Source of the DNA: Clostridia bacterium
GTDB lineage: Bacteria; Bacillota; Clostridia; Christensenellales; Borkfalkiaceae
Length of the DNA: 45,133 nucleotides
Assembly (NCBI GenBank): GCA_017473605.1
Contig: JAFUKM010000004.1
Coordinates: 1-45,133, forward strand
Reading direction: 5' to 3'
Shown: piece by piece, positions 33,654 to 42,079 of the stretch
Position numbering within the stretch: the first letter of the stretch is position 1
Layout: each line of letters opens with the position of its first letter
Made by a program: the position numbers and the translations under genes
Notes under the pieces: model-generated
Database searches by the model: none
Told to the model about the DNA's origin: nothing
The model's input: the letters and a program-made list of their open reading frames with translations, nothing else

Positions 33654-33683
33654 AAAAACGGCTTGTTCCTACAAGCCGTTTTT
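33654..33683. terminator. Intrinsic terminator of ppdK
   Basis: AAAAACGGCTTGT (33654-33666) pairs with ACAAGCCGTTTTT (33671-33683) around TCCT, with T-runs in both directions. Confidence 0.92.
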
Positions 33684-33720
33684 TATTTTACGAAAACAAA
33701 TTTTCAAAACAGGCGTATTC

Positions 33721-33738
33721 TTGTTGACAAATCAAGAA
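33721..33738. promoter_or_regulatory. MarR operator candidate O1, over the -35
   Basis: TTGTTGA-CAAA-TCAAGAA is a 7-4-7 inverted repeat with one mismatch. It covers the -35 hexamer TTGACA. Confidence 0.7.
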
Positions 33739-33752
33739 GCAAGTGTTATACT
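33724..33752 (+). promoter_or_regulatory. Sigma-A promoter of the marR-degV operon
   Basis: TTGACA (33724-33729), 17 bases and TATACT (33747-33752), flanked by the two operator candidates. Confidence 0.88.
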
Positions 33753-33757
33753 TTTAC

Positions 33758-33775
33758 TTGTTGATTTGTCAACAA
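33758..33775. promoter_or_regulatory. MarR operator candidate O2, at the transcription start
   Basis: TTGTTGA-TTTG-TCAACAA is a perfect 7-4-7 inverted repeat just downstream of the -10. Its centre is 37 bp from that of O1. Binding at both sites would bracket the promoter. Confidence 0.75.
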
Positions 33776-33792
33776 ATAAAAGGAGAGGAACA

Positions 33793-34242
33793 ATGCAAGA
33801 CAGATTTCATACGTTCACGGTGCAAATTGCCAAGATAGCGCGCGCAATTCGGCGTATCAAAGCGGAAGAAACGGAAGAACTGCATTTAAAAGGAACGCAC
33901 GTATCTTGTTTATATTATTTATATAAGGAAGAAAGGGGCATGACGGCGACGGAGCTTTGCGAAGCGTGCGACGAAGACAAAGCCGCCGTTTCCCGCTCGG
34001 TGGAATACTTGGAAGAGTACGGGTATGTGGCTTGCAAAAGCGAGAAGCAAAAACGTTGGAAGAGCTTGCTTGTACTGACGGATAAAGGCAGGGAAGCGGG
34101 GCGGCGGATTGCGGACAAGATAGACTGTATCCTTGCGCAGGCGAGCGAAGGGTTGACGGAAGAAAACCGCCTTATTTTTTATCAGTCTTTAAAATTGATA
34201 AGCGATAACTTACAAAAAATTTGTGAAAAATACGGAGAATAA
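33793..34242 (+). CDS. MarR-family transcriptional regulator
   Basis: The 149-residue protein has the MarR winged-helix layout: dimerization helices at both ends and a central recognition region, MTATELCEACDEDKAAVSRS (about 53-72), followed by the wing VACKSEKQKRWKSLLVLTDKGRE. It binds DNA as a dimer, and two matched inverted repeats bracket its own promoter, so autorepression is likely. degV follows four bases after its stop. Since DegV proteins carry fatty acids, a ligand related to lipids is a reasonable guess, in analogy to the MarR-type FabT, but nothing in the sequence proves it. ATG 33793 has AAAGGAG upstream; longer starts would run into the operators. Confidence 0.9.
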   Translation: MQDRFHTFTVQIAKIARAIRRIKAEETEELHLKGTHVSCLYYLYKEERGMTATELCEACDEDKAAVSRSVEYLEEYGYVACKSEKQKRWKSLLVLTDKGREAGRRIADKIDCILAQASEGLTEENRLIFYQSLKLISDNLQKICEKYGE

Positions 34243-34246
34243 GAAT

Positions 34247-35095
34247 ATGGCTACAAAAATTATTATCGACTCGGCTTCGGATATCAATATTGAAGAAGCG
34301 GAAAAACTTGGTGTAAAACTTGTTTCTATGGAGATTCGTTTTGGCGACGAAGAATATTTGGACGGCGTAACGCTGAACGCTACGCAATTTTACGAAAAGC
34401 TTGTGGAATCGGACGAATTGCCGAAAACCAGTCAAGTGAATCCTTTTAGCTTTGAAGAAGCGTATGAAGAAGTGGTTGAGGCTGGCGACGAAGCGGTAGT
34501 TATCACCATTTCTTCCAAGCTTTCGGGCACGTATACCAGCGCGCAAACGGCGGCGGAAAAGTACGTGGGCAAGGTATTTGTCGTAGACAGTATGAACGCT
34601 TGTATCGGAGAACGGCTTTTGTGTCAATACGCGTTACGTTTGGCGGCTAACGGTATGGGAGCGGAGCAAATGGCGGCGGAATTGGAACGGGTAAAAGGCA
34701 AAATCAACGTAATGGCGGTACTTGGTACGCTCGAATACTTGAAAAAGGGCGGACGTATCTCTTCGGCGGTGGCGTTTGCGGGGGAATTGCTCTCGTTAAA
34801 GCCCGTTGTGGCTGTCGTTGACGGAGAAGTGAAGCTCGTAGGTAAAGCGATGGGCTCGAAAAAGGGGAATAACCTGCTCACCCGTTTGGTGCAAGAAAAG
34901 GGCGGTATCGATTTTGATATGCCTTACGGCGTAGTCTATTCGGGTTTATCCGACGCGTTTATGAAAAAGTACGTGGCGGACAGCGCGGCGCTTTGGGAAA
35001 ATCACACGGACGAAGTACCTTCTTATCTTATCGGCAGCACGATAGGCACGCATATCGGTCCCGGCGCCGTCGGCGTAGCCTTTTTCCAAAAGTGA
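34247..35095 (+). CDS. DegV-family fatty-acid-binding protein
   Basis: DegV/FakB proteins bind a fatty acid in a closed pocket and present it to the kinase FakA for phosphorylation before phospholipid synthesis. The 282-residue protein has the family marks KIIIDSASDI at the start, TSQVNPFSFEEAYEE, ISSKLSGTYTSAQTAAE near 91-107, GTLEYLKKGGRI near 161, LLSLKPVV and IGTHIGPGAVGVAFF at the end. The Ser/Thr and His-Ile-Gly-Pro-Gly positions that touch the carboxylate are present. It is coupled to marR (4-base gap). FakA is not in this window. Confidence 0.92.
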   Translation: MATKIIIDSASDINIEEAEKLGVKLVSMEIRFGDEEYLDGVTLNATQFYEKLVESDELPKTSQVNPFSFEEAYEEVVEAGDEAVVITISSKLSGTYTSAQTAAEKYVGKVFVVDSMNACIGERLLCQYALRLAANGMGAEQMAAELERVKGKINVMAVLGTLEYLKKGGRISSAVAFAGELLSLKPVVAVVDGEVKLVGKAMGSKKGNNLLTRLVQEKGGIDFDMPYGVVYSGLSDAFMKKYVADSAALWENHTDEVPSYLIGSTIGTHIGPGAVGVAFFQK

Positions 35096-35141
35096 AAATT
35101 TTGTTGAGCGACAAAAATATCTTTTCACCTGAGTTAAGTAT

Positions 35142-35167
35142 AAAAACCGCCTAAAAGGGCGGTTTTT
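35142..35167. terminator. Intrinsic terminator after degV
   Basis: AAAAACCGCC pairs with GGCGGTTTTT around TAAAAG. Confidence 0.92.
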
Positions 35168-35261
35168 GTTTAGCTGTTTGACTATATCGTTTAGTGACTT
35201 CACAATATAACGTATAAAATGTAGATGTAACAAAAAACTATGACAATTTTTCGTTTTTCAC

Positions 35262-35290
35262 TTGACAAACACGCTTGAAAGGTATACAAT
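35262..35290 (+). promoter_or_regulatory. Sigma-A promoter of the second degV gene
   Basis: TTGACA (35262-35267), 17 bases and TACAAT (35285-35290). Unlike the promoter of the first degV, it has no MarR-type palindrome, so the two are controlled separately. Confidence 0.88.
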
Positions 35291-35327
35291 AAACTTGTTA
35301 AGAGCCGAAGGGCAAAGGAGAAAACTT

Positions 35328-36224
35328 ATGAGAAAATTTGTTATTTACAGTGATTCTTGTTGCGATTTGACGAAAGAAGAGCGCGAACAGTATGATATTC
35401 AGTACATACCCATGTATTGTATTTACGAAGGTGTTTCCCATTATGCGGACTTGGATTGGACAGAAGAAGAAAGAGAAGCGTTCTATCAAAAAATGCGCGA
35501 GGGGATGCGGGTAAAGACGGCGCAAATTACGCAAGCGGACTATGAAGCGGCGTTTGAGAAGGAGTTAGAAGCAGGCAACGATATCTTGTCCGTGTCCTGT
35601 TCTTCGGCGTTATCGGCGTCCGTATTGGCAAGCTATAAAGCGCGCGATGAATTATTGAAAAAATATCCCGAAGCGAAAATTATTTGTATCGACAGCCTTA
35701 GCGCCGTTCGTGCGCTTGGTATGCTTTGTTTGACGGCGGCGCAAATGCGCGCGGACGGCAAGACAATCGAAGAAGTTGCCGCTTGGATTGAAGAACATAA
35801 ATTGGAAGTCAATCAAGAGGCTACGCCCGAAAAACTTACGTATATGAAAGCGGCGGGCAGAGTAAGCGCGACGAGCGCGTTTTTCGGCGGACTTTTGAAT
35901 ATTAAACCGATTATTATTTCCGACGTCAAGGGCAGAAATTTGGCGGTGGAAAAGGTAAAAGGAAGACACGCTTCGTTCGTTCGCGTAGCGGAACGCATGC
36001 AGGAACGTTATGAGGACGTACCTTATCAAAACGTTTGCATTTCGCATGCGGTATGTCCCGAGGGCGCGGAGGAATTGAAGAAAGAAATTCTTGCGCATTT
36101 ACCGCAGTTGGAAGGAAAAATTACGACGACTTGGTTAGGACCGATTATCGGCGCAACCTGCGGCCCCGGTATCGTTGCGGTATTCTTCTATGGTAAGAAA
36201 GTAACCGAAGGCGCAGACGAATAA
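35328..36224 (+). CDS. Divergent DegV-family protein
   Basis: The 298-residue protein keeps the DegV fold pattern (FVIYSDSCCDLTKEE, KTAQITQADYEAAFEKEL, YMKAAGRVSATSAFFGGLLNIKPII, IIGATCGPGIVAVFF). It differs from its neighbour at ligand-contact positions: LSGTY is SASVLASY, and the usual HIGPG is TCGPG. Pocket chemistry or the fatty acid bound may therefore differ. It has its own consensus promoter and terminator, with an AAAGGAG site seven bases before ATG 35328. Having two or more DegV paralogues with different ligand preference is common in Bacillota. Confidence 0.88.
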   Translation: MRKFVIYSDSCCDLTKEEREQYDIQYIPMYCIYEGVSHYADLDWTEEEREAFYQKMREGMRVKTAQITQADYEAAFEKELEAGNDILSVSCSSALSASVLASYKARDELLKKYPEAKIICIDSLSAVRALGMLCLTAAQMRADGKTIEEVAAWIEEHKLEVNQEATPEKLTYMKAAGRVSATSAFFGGLLNIKPIIISDVKGRNLAVEKVKGRHASFVRVAERMQERYEDVPYQNVCISHAVCPEGAEELKKEILAHLPQLEGKITTTWLGPIIGATCGPGIVAVFFYGKKVTEGADE

Positions 36225-36241
36225 GAGAACTCAATAGCGAT

Positions 36242-36267
36242 AAAAAACCGCCAAACGGCGGTTTTTT
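36242..36267. terminator. Intrinsic terminator after second degV
   Basis: AAAAAACCGCC pairs with GGCGGTTTTTT around AAAC. Confidence 0.92.
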
Positions 36268-36392
36268 TGCGCTATAAAAGACCTTTACGGCATTTATTTG
36301 GGGAAAAGACAAGAAGAAAGTTAAAAAATGTTAAACAATTTCTCGTTTTATGACATTGTCGAAAAAGTGGGCAAGTGCTATCATATAGGTAG

Positions 36393-36398
36393 TATAAT
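36393..36398 (+). promoter_or_regulatory. Possible -10 for the surface protein gene
   Basis: TATAAT at 36393-36398 lies about 50 bases upstream of the start. No good -35 is found at the right distance, and a second TATAAT at 36411-36416 exists. An activator or another sigma factor may be needed. Confidence 0.35.
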
Positions 36399-36449
36399 GC
36401 GCGCGTTATATATAATAATGTAAGGCGAGCGCAGAAGCGAGGTATGATG

Positions 36450-39400
36450 ATGAAAATGAAACGGAGAAACGTATTCGTAGGCGCGTTGTCCATGCTTGCA
36501 TTGGCGGCGGTGACCGTTGCTACGGCGAGCGTCGGCGGCGTAACGGCTTCGGCGGCTGCCGTAGAATACGGCACGGATTCTAGCAAATGGCAAACGCTTA
36601 CCAATATCAGCGTGGGAACGAGCGGTTTAGTGCCGACGGCTATAACGGATTCCACATTGGTTTCCACTTCTACGTTTACGGCGACAACAACGGACGTTGG
36701 CGGTAATTCCACAGCAGTGATTACCTCCGATTTTACGGCGGCAACCACGGGACAATACGGCGTCATGATTTACTATTTGAAATGGAACGAAGGTACGGAC
36801 TCCGTTACGTGGACATACGGCCAGGATTACGATTATCAAATCAACGCGAACGATTCGGTGTTTGATACGGACGGCGTAACCGTAATTACGGGCACGACGG
36901 GTATCAAGGCGTCGAACGTGGCGGGCGATTGGATTGCCGTCGTGATGAGCTGTTCGTATTTGCCGTTCGTTATCGAGTGTAATAACGGCGTTTTAAGTAC
37001 GCAAACGGACATTTGGCAAGACGGTTTTGGCGGGGCGGATTACACTACGTTGTTTAAGCAAAAAACGGCGGTGCAAATTGCGATGACGGATACGGCGACG
37101 GGCGTTTCCATTGATATCGGTTACGACGCCGTGGATTTGGGCGTTGACGGCTATACGGGCATTGCGGGTGGCGGAAAATATATTTCCAGCAATACCAATT
37201 TACGTGGAGAGGGCGCATTTTCGATTAGTAAAGTATTCGGTGACGCGGCGTTTGGAGAAAACAACGTTATCAACGTTTCGGTAGACGACGTGGCAAGCGA
37301 TTATACGCAAGGCGATGATTCGGGGGATACGAGCGAACCGCTTGATGAAAACGATTGGGCGGGGGATAGCTCCAAATGGCAAACGTTGACCAATATCAAC
37401 GTAAATTCTTCCAAAGGCTTGATACCAAAGGCGGTTAGCGGCACGGATTATACGTTCAAGGCAGTTACGACGGATATAACCGCTTCGACGACCACCGCGG
37501 ACATCACCACGACGTTTTCCGAAGGCGACGGGCTTTGGGGCGTCATGATTTATTATCTCAAATGGAACGAAGGCACGGACTCTGTTACGTGGAGCTGGAC
37601 GACGAGTCCGCAATACCCCTTGGAAGGCGTAGGCGGTTCGTCGGAAATGGGCTTGACGGCAACAAGCGCGAGCGGCGACTGGATTGCGTTGGCAATAAGT
37701 ACGATGAGCGCGCCGCTTATCATCGAGTGTAACAACGGCACGATGGTGTCGTATAACGACGATAGAATTTGGGCGAGCGGATTCGGTATCAACGATTACG
37801 GATATTTCTTCAATCAAACGACGAAAGTGTCGTTGGCGATTGCGGATACGGAAACGGGTGTAACGCTGACGGCGAAATACGATGCAGTGGGCGTAGGCAT
37901 AGACGAAATCGGGCTTATAGCAGGTACGTACACGTCCACCAATGCGAATTTGAAAGGCGCGGGCGCGATTGCGGTTACGCGCGCGTTCGGTAACGCTACG
38001 TTCTCTACGGGCGCAAGCAAGATAAACACGATTATCACGCTGAAAGAAGCGGAAGCATTGGCAACGCCCGTGGTAACGGTAAACGAAAAGACGGGCGTAG
38101 CTACGTGGCAGGCGATTGACGGCGCAAGCGGTTACGCGTATAAGATTGGCGAAAACGGCGAAGAAAAGACCATTGCAAGCAATTTCGTAGAAATGACGGA
38201 CGGTCAAACGCTGTACGTAAAAGCCAAAGGCGACGCTATCAATAATACGGACAGCGAGTGGTCTACCCCCGTTTCCTTCACGGCAAAAGCGGTGGATACG
38301 CCGGTCGTGAGCTTGGAAAGCAACGTGGCAAGTTGGAACGCGGTTATCGGCGCAAGCGGTTACGCATACAAGATTAACGGCGGCGAAGAACAAACGACGA
38401 CGAATACGTACGTAGAACTTTTGCACGGACAATCGATTACGGTTATGGCGGTAGGCAACGGCACGACGGGGTTGGATAGCGGTTGGTCTACTGCGGTATC
38501 GTTCAGCGCACCTGCGATTGCAACCCCCGTAGTAACGTTGGCGAGCAACGGTGTGGCGAGCTGGTCGGCTGTAACGGGCGCAGACGGGTATATTTGTAAA
38601 ATCAACGGCGTGGAACAAGACAAGACGACTGCCACGTCCGTATCCTTGAAAGACGGCGATACGATTCAGGTAAAAGCTGTCGGCGACCAAGTTACGGGCT
38701 CGGACAGCGAATATTCGGCGTTGCAAACGTATACTGCGCCGCAACTGGCTACGCCCACGGTGATTTTTAACGGCAACGAAGCAAGTTGGGCGGAAATCGA
38801 CGGCGCAATCGGGTATATTTGCAAGATTGACGGCGTATCGCAGGCAATGCTTACCGATAACTTTATCACGCTTGTCGACGGACAAACGATTCAAGTACAG
38901 GCGGTAGGTAACGGCGAAACGAATAAGAGCAGTGATTTCTCGGCGATACAAACGTATAACGCAACGCAATTAGACGCTCCTTACATAGAACTCGACGGTA
39001 ACGAAGCGGTTTGGGAAGCGATAGACGGCGCAACGGGATATATTTGCGAAATCAACGGCGTGGCGCAAGATAAGATTACCGCTACCTCCGTTAGCTTGAA
39101 GCACGGCGATACCGTTAAGGTAAAGGCAGTGGGCAACGGCGAAACGAGCAAGGATAGCGATTGGTCGAACGAAGAAACGTATGAAGCGGAAGCTTTGGCT
39201 ACGCCTGCGGTTACACTTACCGAACTGGGCGCAAGTTGGGAAGCGGTGGCAAACGCAACGGGCTATGCATATAAGGTTAACGGCGGCGCAGTGCAAACGA
39301 CGAGCGAACTTTCCGTGAACCTTTCCGGCGGCGATACCATTGAAGTAAAGGCAATCGGCGACGGTATTTATTATTCGGATAGCGCGTTCTCGGCAGTAAA

Positions 39401-41141
39401 GACGTACGAAGCAAGCGCTTTGGCGACGCCTACGGTAGTGCTCAATGAAAATGCGGCAAGCTGGGTGAACGATTCCAATGCGGTAAAATACGTGTATAAA
39501 ATCGGTGAAAACGGCGATGAAACGGACGCGGAAGAAAACAGCGTGGAGCTTACTCACGGACAAACGATATACGTAAAAGCTATCGGCAACGGAACGAACT
39601 ATAAAGATAGCGGTTGGTCGGAAGCGGTAACGTACGAAGCGGACGCGTTGACGACGCCTACCGTAACGCTGAACGGCAACGTGGCGGGTTGGAACGCGAT
39701 TGCAGGCGCAACGAAGTATATCTACAAAATTAACGACGGCGAAGAAAAAACGGTTTTGTCTACGTCCTTGGTATTGAAACACGGCGATAGCCTTATTGTC
39801 AAAGCGGTAGGCAACGGCAAGACGAATTTGGATAGCGCTTGGTCGGAAGCGGTAGCGTACGAAGCGGACGCTTTGACCGCGCCTGTCGTAACGCTGAACG
39901 GTAACGTGGCGAGTTGGGAAACTGTGGACGGCGCAGTAGCCTATGCGTATAAGATTAACGATGGCGAAGAAAAAACGACTTCGGCAACGTCCGTCAGCTT
40001 GAAGCACGGCGATACCGTACAAGTAAAAGCGGTGGGTAACGGCGAAACGAACGTAGACAGCGTTTGGTCGGACGAAGAAACATACGAAGCGACGGCATTG
40101 GCTACGCCCGCAGTAATCTTGAACGGAAACGTGGCAAGCTGGGCGGCAGTAGACGGTGCAACGGGCTATGCGTATAAGATTAATGGCGGAACGGAGCAAA
40201 CGACTCCATCGACGTCCGTGGTATTAAAACACGGCGAAAGTATCGTGGTAAAAGCGGTAGGCAACGGTGAAACGAACGTAGACGGCGCGTTCTCGACAGC
40301 GAAAACGTATGCAGCGGACGCTTTGGCGGCGCCTACGGTAACGCTCAACGGCGCAATGGCTGTATGGACGGAAGTAGACGGCGCGACGGGCTATCAGTAT
40401 AAGATAGGCGAAACAGGCGAAGCGACGACGGCAACCGAACTTGCGGTGGGCTTAACGGACGGACAAACGGTTTACGTAAAAGCGCTCGGCAACGGTCAAA
40501 CGGCTTTGGATAGCGATTGGTCGGAAGCGGTAACGTATACCGCGCCCGATGACGAACCGAGCGATACGCCGAGCGACGAGCCGAGCGATATACCGAGCGA
40601 CGAACCCGTTGAAACGCCTACGTACACTGTTGCGGAAGTAACGGCGATGATTGACGCGTTGCCCGAAAGCGTTGAGGGTGGCGAAGTGTACGACAAGAAA
40701 GCGTGGTATACGAGAACGAGAGCGGCTTATTTAAAGGCAAAAGAAGCCTATTACGGCTTATCGGAAAGCGACCAAGCACTCGTCACCAATAGCGACGATT
40801 TAACGGCTTTAAAAGACGTTTTAGACGCGTTTAAGGCAAACGTAGAGAAAGCGGAAGCGGTGGACGCGTTGATTATCGCAATTCCCACGACGGGTATTAC
40901 GAGCGATAACTACGAAGCCCGTAAAACGCAAATTGAAAAGGCGAAGGCGGCTTACGACGCTTTGACGGCGGAAGAAAAGGAATTCTGCCAAAAGAAAGGA
41001 TACTTGGATAACCGTATCGCGCAGTTGAACGATTATTCGGGCGAAGACGACGGTTGCGGTTCTTCCATGGGCGGCTTAGCGGTAGTTGGCTTGGCGCTTG
41101 CCGCGTGCGTGGTATTGAAACGTAAAAGAAAAGCGGATTAA
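36450..41141 (+). CDS. Large repetitive surface protein with Fn3-like repeats and C-terminal membrane anchor
   Basis: The 1563-residue protein starts with a signal peptide (MKMKRRN, a hydrophobic stretch and a TASAAA cleavage area near residue 37). Two related N-terminal domains follow (36576-37364 and 37365-38054), each beginning DSSKWQTLTNI and sharing YYLKWNEGTDSVTW. Then come 11 repeats of about 75 residues (38055-40544) with the Fn3-like pattern P-x-V-x-L-x(3-5)-A-x-W...GYxYKI...VKAVGNG...DSxWS. A Pro/Ser/Asp/Glu linker leads to a helical region (about 1400-1530). The tail is DDGCGSSMGG, a hydrophobic helix and KRKRKAD. No LPXTG motif is present. Likely role: adhesion or carbohydrate binding at the cell surface. 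Three ATGs are possible; 36450 has the best spacing to the AGG site. Confidence 0.85.
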   Translation: MKMKRRNVFVGALSMLALAAVTVATASVGGVTASAAAVEYGTDSSKWQTLTNISVGTSGLVPTAITDSTLVSTSTFTATTTDVGGNSTAVITSDFTAATTGQYGVMIYYLKWNEGTDSVTWTYGQDYDYQINANDSVFDTDGVTVITGTTGIKASNVAGDWIAVVMSCSYLPFVIECNNGVLSTQTDIWQDGFGGADYTTLFKQKTAVQIAMTDTATGVSIDIGYDAVDLGVDGYTGIAGGGKYISSNTNLRGEGAFSISKVFGDAAFGENNVINVSVDDVASDYTQGDDSGDTSEPLDENDWAGDSSKWQTLTNINVNSSKGLIPKAVSGTDYTFKAVTTDITASTTTADITTTFSEGDGLWGVMIYYLKWNEGTDSVTWSWTTSPQYPLEGVGGSSEMGLTATSASGDWIALAISTMSAPLIIECNNGTMVSYNDDRIWASGFGINDYGYFFNQTTKVSLAIADTETGVTLTAKYDAVGVGIDEIGLIAGTYTSTNANLKGAGAIAVTRAFGNATFSTGASKINTIITLKEAEALATPVVTVNEKTGVATWQAIDGASGYAYKIGENGEEKTIASNFVEMTDGQTLYVKAKGDAINNTDSEWSTPVSFTAKAVDTPVVSLESNVASWNAVIGASGYAYKINGGEEQTTTNTYVELLHGQSITVMAVGNGTTGLDSGWSTAVSFSAPAIATPVVTLASNGVASWSAVTGADGYICKINGVEQDKTTATSVSLKDGDTIQVKAVGDQVTGSDSEYSALQTYTAPQLATPTVIFNGNEASWAEIDGAIGYICKIDGVSQAMLTDNFITLVDGQTIQVQAVGNGETNKSSDFSAIQTYNATQLDAPYIELDGNEAVWEAIDGATGYICEINGVAQDKITATSVSLKHGDTVKVKAVGNGETSKDSDWSNEETYEAEALATPAVTLTELGASWEAVANATGYAYKVNGGAVQTTSELSVNLSGGDTIEVKAIGDGIYYSDSAFSAVKTYEASALATPTVVLNENAASWVNDSNAVKYVYKIGENGDETDAEENSVELTHGQTIYVKAIGNGTNYKDSGWSEAVTYEADALTTPTVTLNGNVAGWNAIAGATKYIYKINDGEEKTVLSTSLVLKHGDSLIVKAVGNGKTNLDSAWSEAVAYEADALTAPVVTLNGNVASWETVDGAVAYAYKINDGEEKTTSATSVSLKHGDTVQVKAVGNGETNVDSVWSDEETYEATALATPAVILNGNVASWAAVDGATGYAYKINGGTEQTTPSTSVVLKHGESIVVKAVGNGETNVDGAFSTAKTYAADALAAPTVTLNGAMAVWTEVDGATGYQYKIGETGEATTATELAVGLTDGQTVYVKALGNGQTALDSDWSEAVTYTAPDDEPSDTPSDEPSDIPSDEPVETPTYTVAEVTAMIDALPESVEGGEVYDKKAWYTRTRAAYLKAKEAYYGLSESDQALVTNSDDLTALKDVLDAFKANVEKAEAVDALIIAIPTTGITSDNYEARKTQIEKAKAAYDALTAEEKEFCQKKGYLDNRIAQLNDYSGEDDGCGSSMGGLAVVGLALAACVVLKRKRKAD
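36576..38054 (+). repeat. Duplicated N-terminal domain of the surface protein
   Basis: Two copies (36576-37364 and 37365-38054) share long identical segments such as YYLKWNEGTDSVTW and similar DNA, with later insertions in the first copy. An internal duplication within one gene is the simplest explanation. Confidence 0.75.
38055..40544 (+). repeat. Eleven tandem Fn3-like coding repeats
   Basis: Eleven units average 226 bases (about 75 residues). Units 8 to 10 are most alike (for example LNGNVASW and LKHGDTVQVKAVGNGETN), while units 1, 6 and 7 have diverged more. This suggests expansion by recombination near the 3' half of the array. Confidence 0.85.
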
Positions 41142-41160
41142 CCGTTTATAAACAAAAGAA

Positions 41161-41186
41161 AAAGCAGAGCTATAAAGCTCTGCTTT
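41161..41186. terminator. Bidirectional terminator
   Basis: AAAGCAGAGCT pairs with AGCTCTGCTTT around ATAA, with T-runs on both strands. It separates the surface protein gene from the convergent mnmA operon. Confidence 0.9.
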
Positions 41187-41204
41187 TTTGCGTTACGGAG
41201 ACGA

Positions 41205-42014
41205 TTATTCGTTTTGATTGTCTTGCGCAACCGCCGCTTCCGTTTCCACGGGGATAGAGGATTGCGCCGTCGCTTGTACGGATTTTTTTGCATTGCGTTT
41301 TTCTTTGAAGAAATCGATAATCGGTTTGATATAGCAAAGAGTAACGCAAAAGAGAATCAGACACGCGTAATGGATAATATAGACGAGCCAACCGTGGTCT
41401 TCGTTCAGGAACGGCAAACCGCTTTGCGGGGGCGATACCACGTACATAAAATTGATTTTACCGCTGCCGTCGTCTACAATGCTGTTGATATAGATAGCGA
41501 AAAACATCAAAACAAGCAAGAATTTCAAACAGTTTCCGTAGTCTTTTGCTTTGAATTTGATTTCTTTCGAGAAGAACATATGTAACGAAAAGACGGTGAT
41601 GGCGATATGGTATAGGAAATATTGCGCCGTAATAATCCACGTACCGTTTCTCGAAGAGTCGGTGGCGATAAGAAGCGCCGCAATACCGCCGAACAAACAG
41701 CTGGGCAACATAAACGAAAGGATAAACCGACGGAGCTTTTCACTCTTTGCGATATTCACGATAGCGATAAAAATGATTTGAATAGAGCAAAGCTGGAACG
41801 GCAGGTCGGTTTTGGGAAGAACGCCGCCGTGCGTTTCTTCGTTCTGAATAATGTAATAGAAAATTTTGATAATTTCCGAGCAAATTCCGACGATAAGCAA
41901 CGTTTTGCAAACGGTGGAAAATTTGAGTTTTCTCGAAAAAATCGTCAAAACGACGATAAGAACAACGGAAACAGCCAAGAGAATTAAGTGCTTTGTGCCG
42001 AAAAGGGGGTGCAT
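41205..42014 (-). CDS. YwaF/TMEM164-like membrane protein (A)
   Basis: The 269-residue integral membrane protein has about seven hydrophobic segments. It shares with the paralogue at 42674-43558 the motif PFQLCS (about residues 71-76), an N-terminal LFGTKH, and the pattern INFMYVVSPPQSGLP near 201. These are features of the YwaF/TIGR02206 family, related to eukaryotic TMEM164. The function in bacteria is unknown; TMEM164 has been reported as an acyltransferase. A tail of about 40 residues is charged. The ATG at 42014 has AAGGAG six bases before it; longer starts lie upstream but without family match. It is the last gene of the operon mnmA-YwaF-YcxB-YwaF. Confidence 0.78.
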   Translation of the reverse strand: MHPLFGTKHLILLAVSVVLIVVLTIFSRKLKFSTVCKTLLIVGICSEIIKIFYYIIQNEETHGGVLPKTDLPFQLCSIQIIFIAIVNIAKSEKLRRFILSFMLPSCLFGGIAALLIATDSSRNGTWIITAQYFLYHIAITVFSLHMFFSKEIKFKAKDYGNCLKFLLVLMFFAIYINSIVDDGSGKINFMYVVSPPQSGLPFLNEDHGWLVYIIHYACLILFCVTLCYIKPIIDFFKEKRNAKKSVQATAQSSIPVETEAAVAQDNQNE

Positions 42015-42079
42015 AGTTTTCTCCTTTGTATAAAATTTTTCAAAAATTAACCCGTTCGAGTAAACGACGGGCAAATCAA

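Noticed and set aside
37200-40199. Two long minus-strand frames opposite the surface protein repeats
   Set aside because: They are periodic images of the Fn3-like coding repeats and show no start signals.
38055-40544. Regular repeats as a CRISPR array
   Set aside because: The units are about 226 bases, degenerate, in frame and coding; no short identical repeat with unique spacers and no cas gene is present.
36450-41141. Sortase-anchored (LPXTG) protein
   Set aside because: No LPXTG-like motif precedes the C-terminal helix; the motif there is GCGSSMGG.
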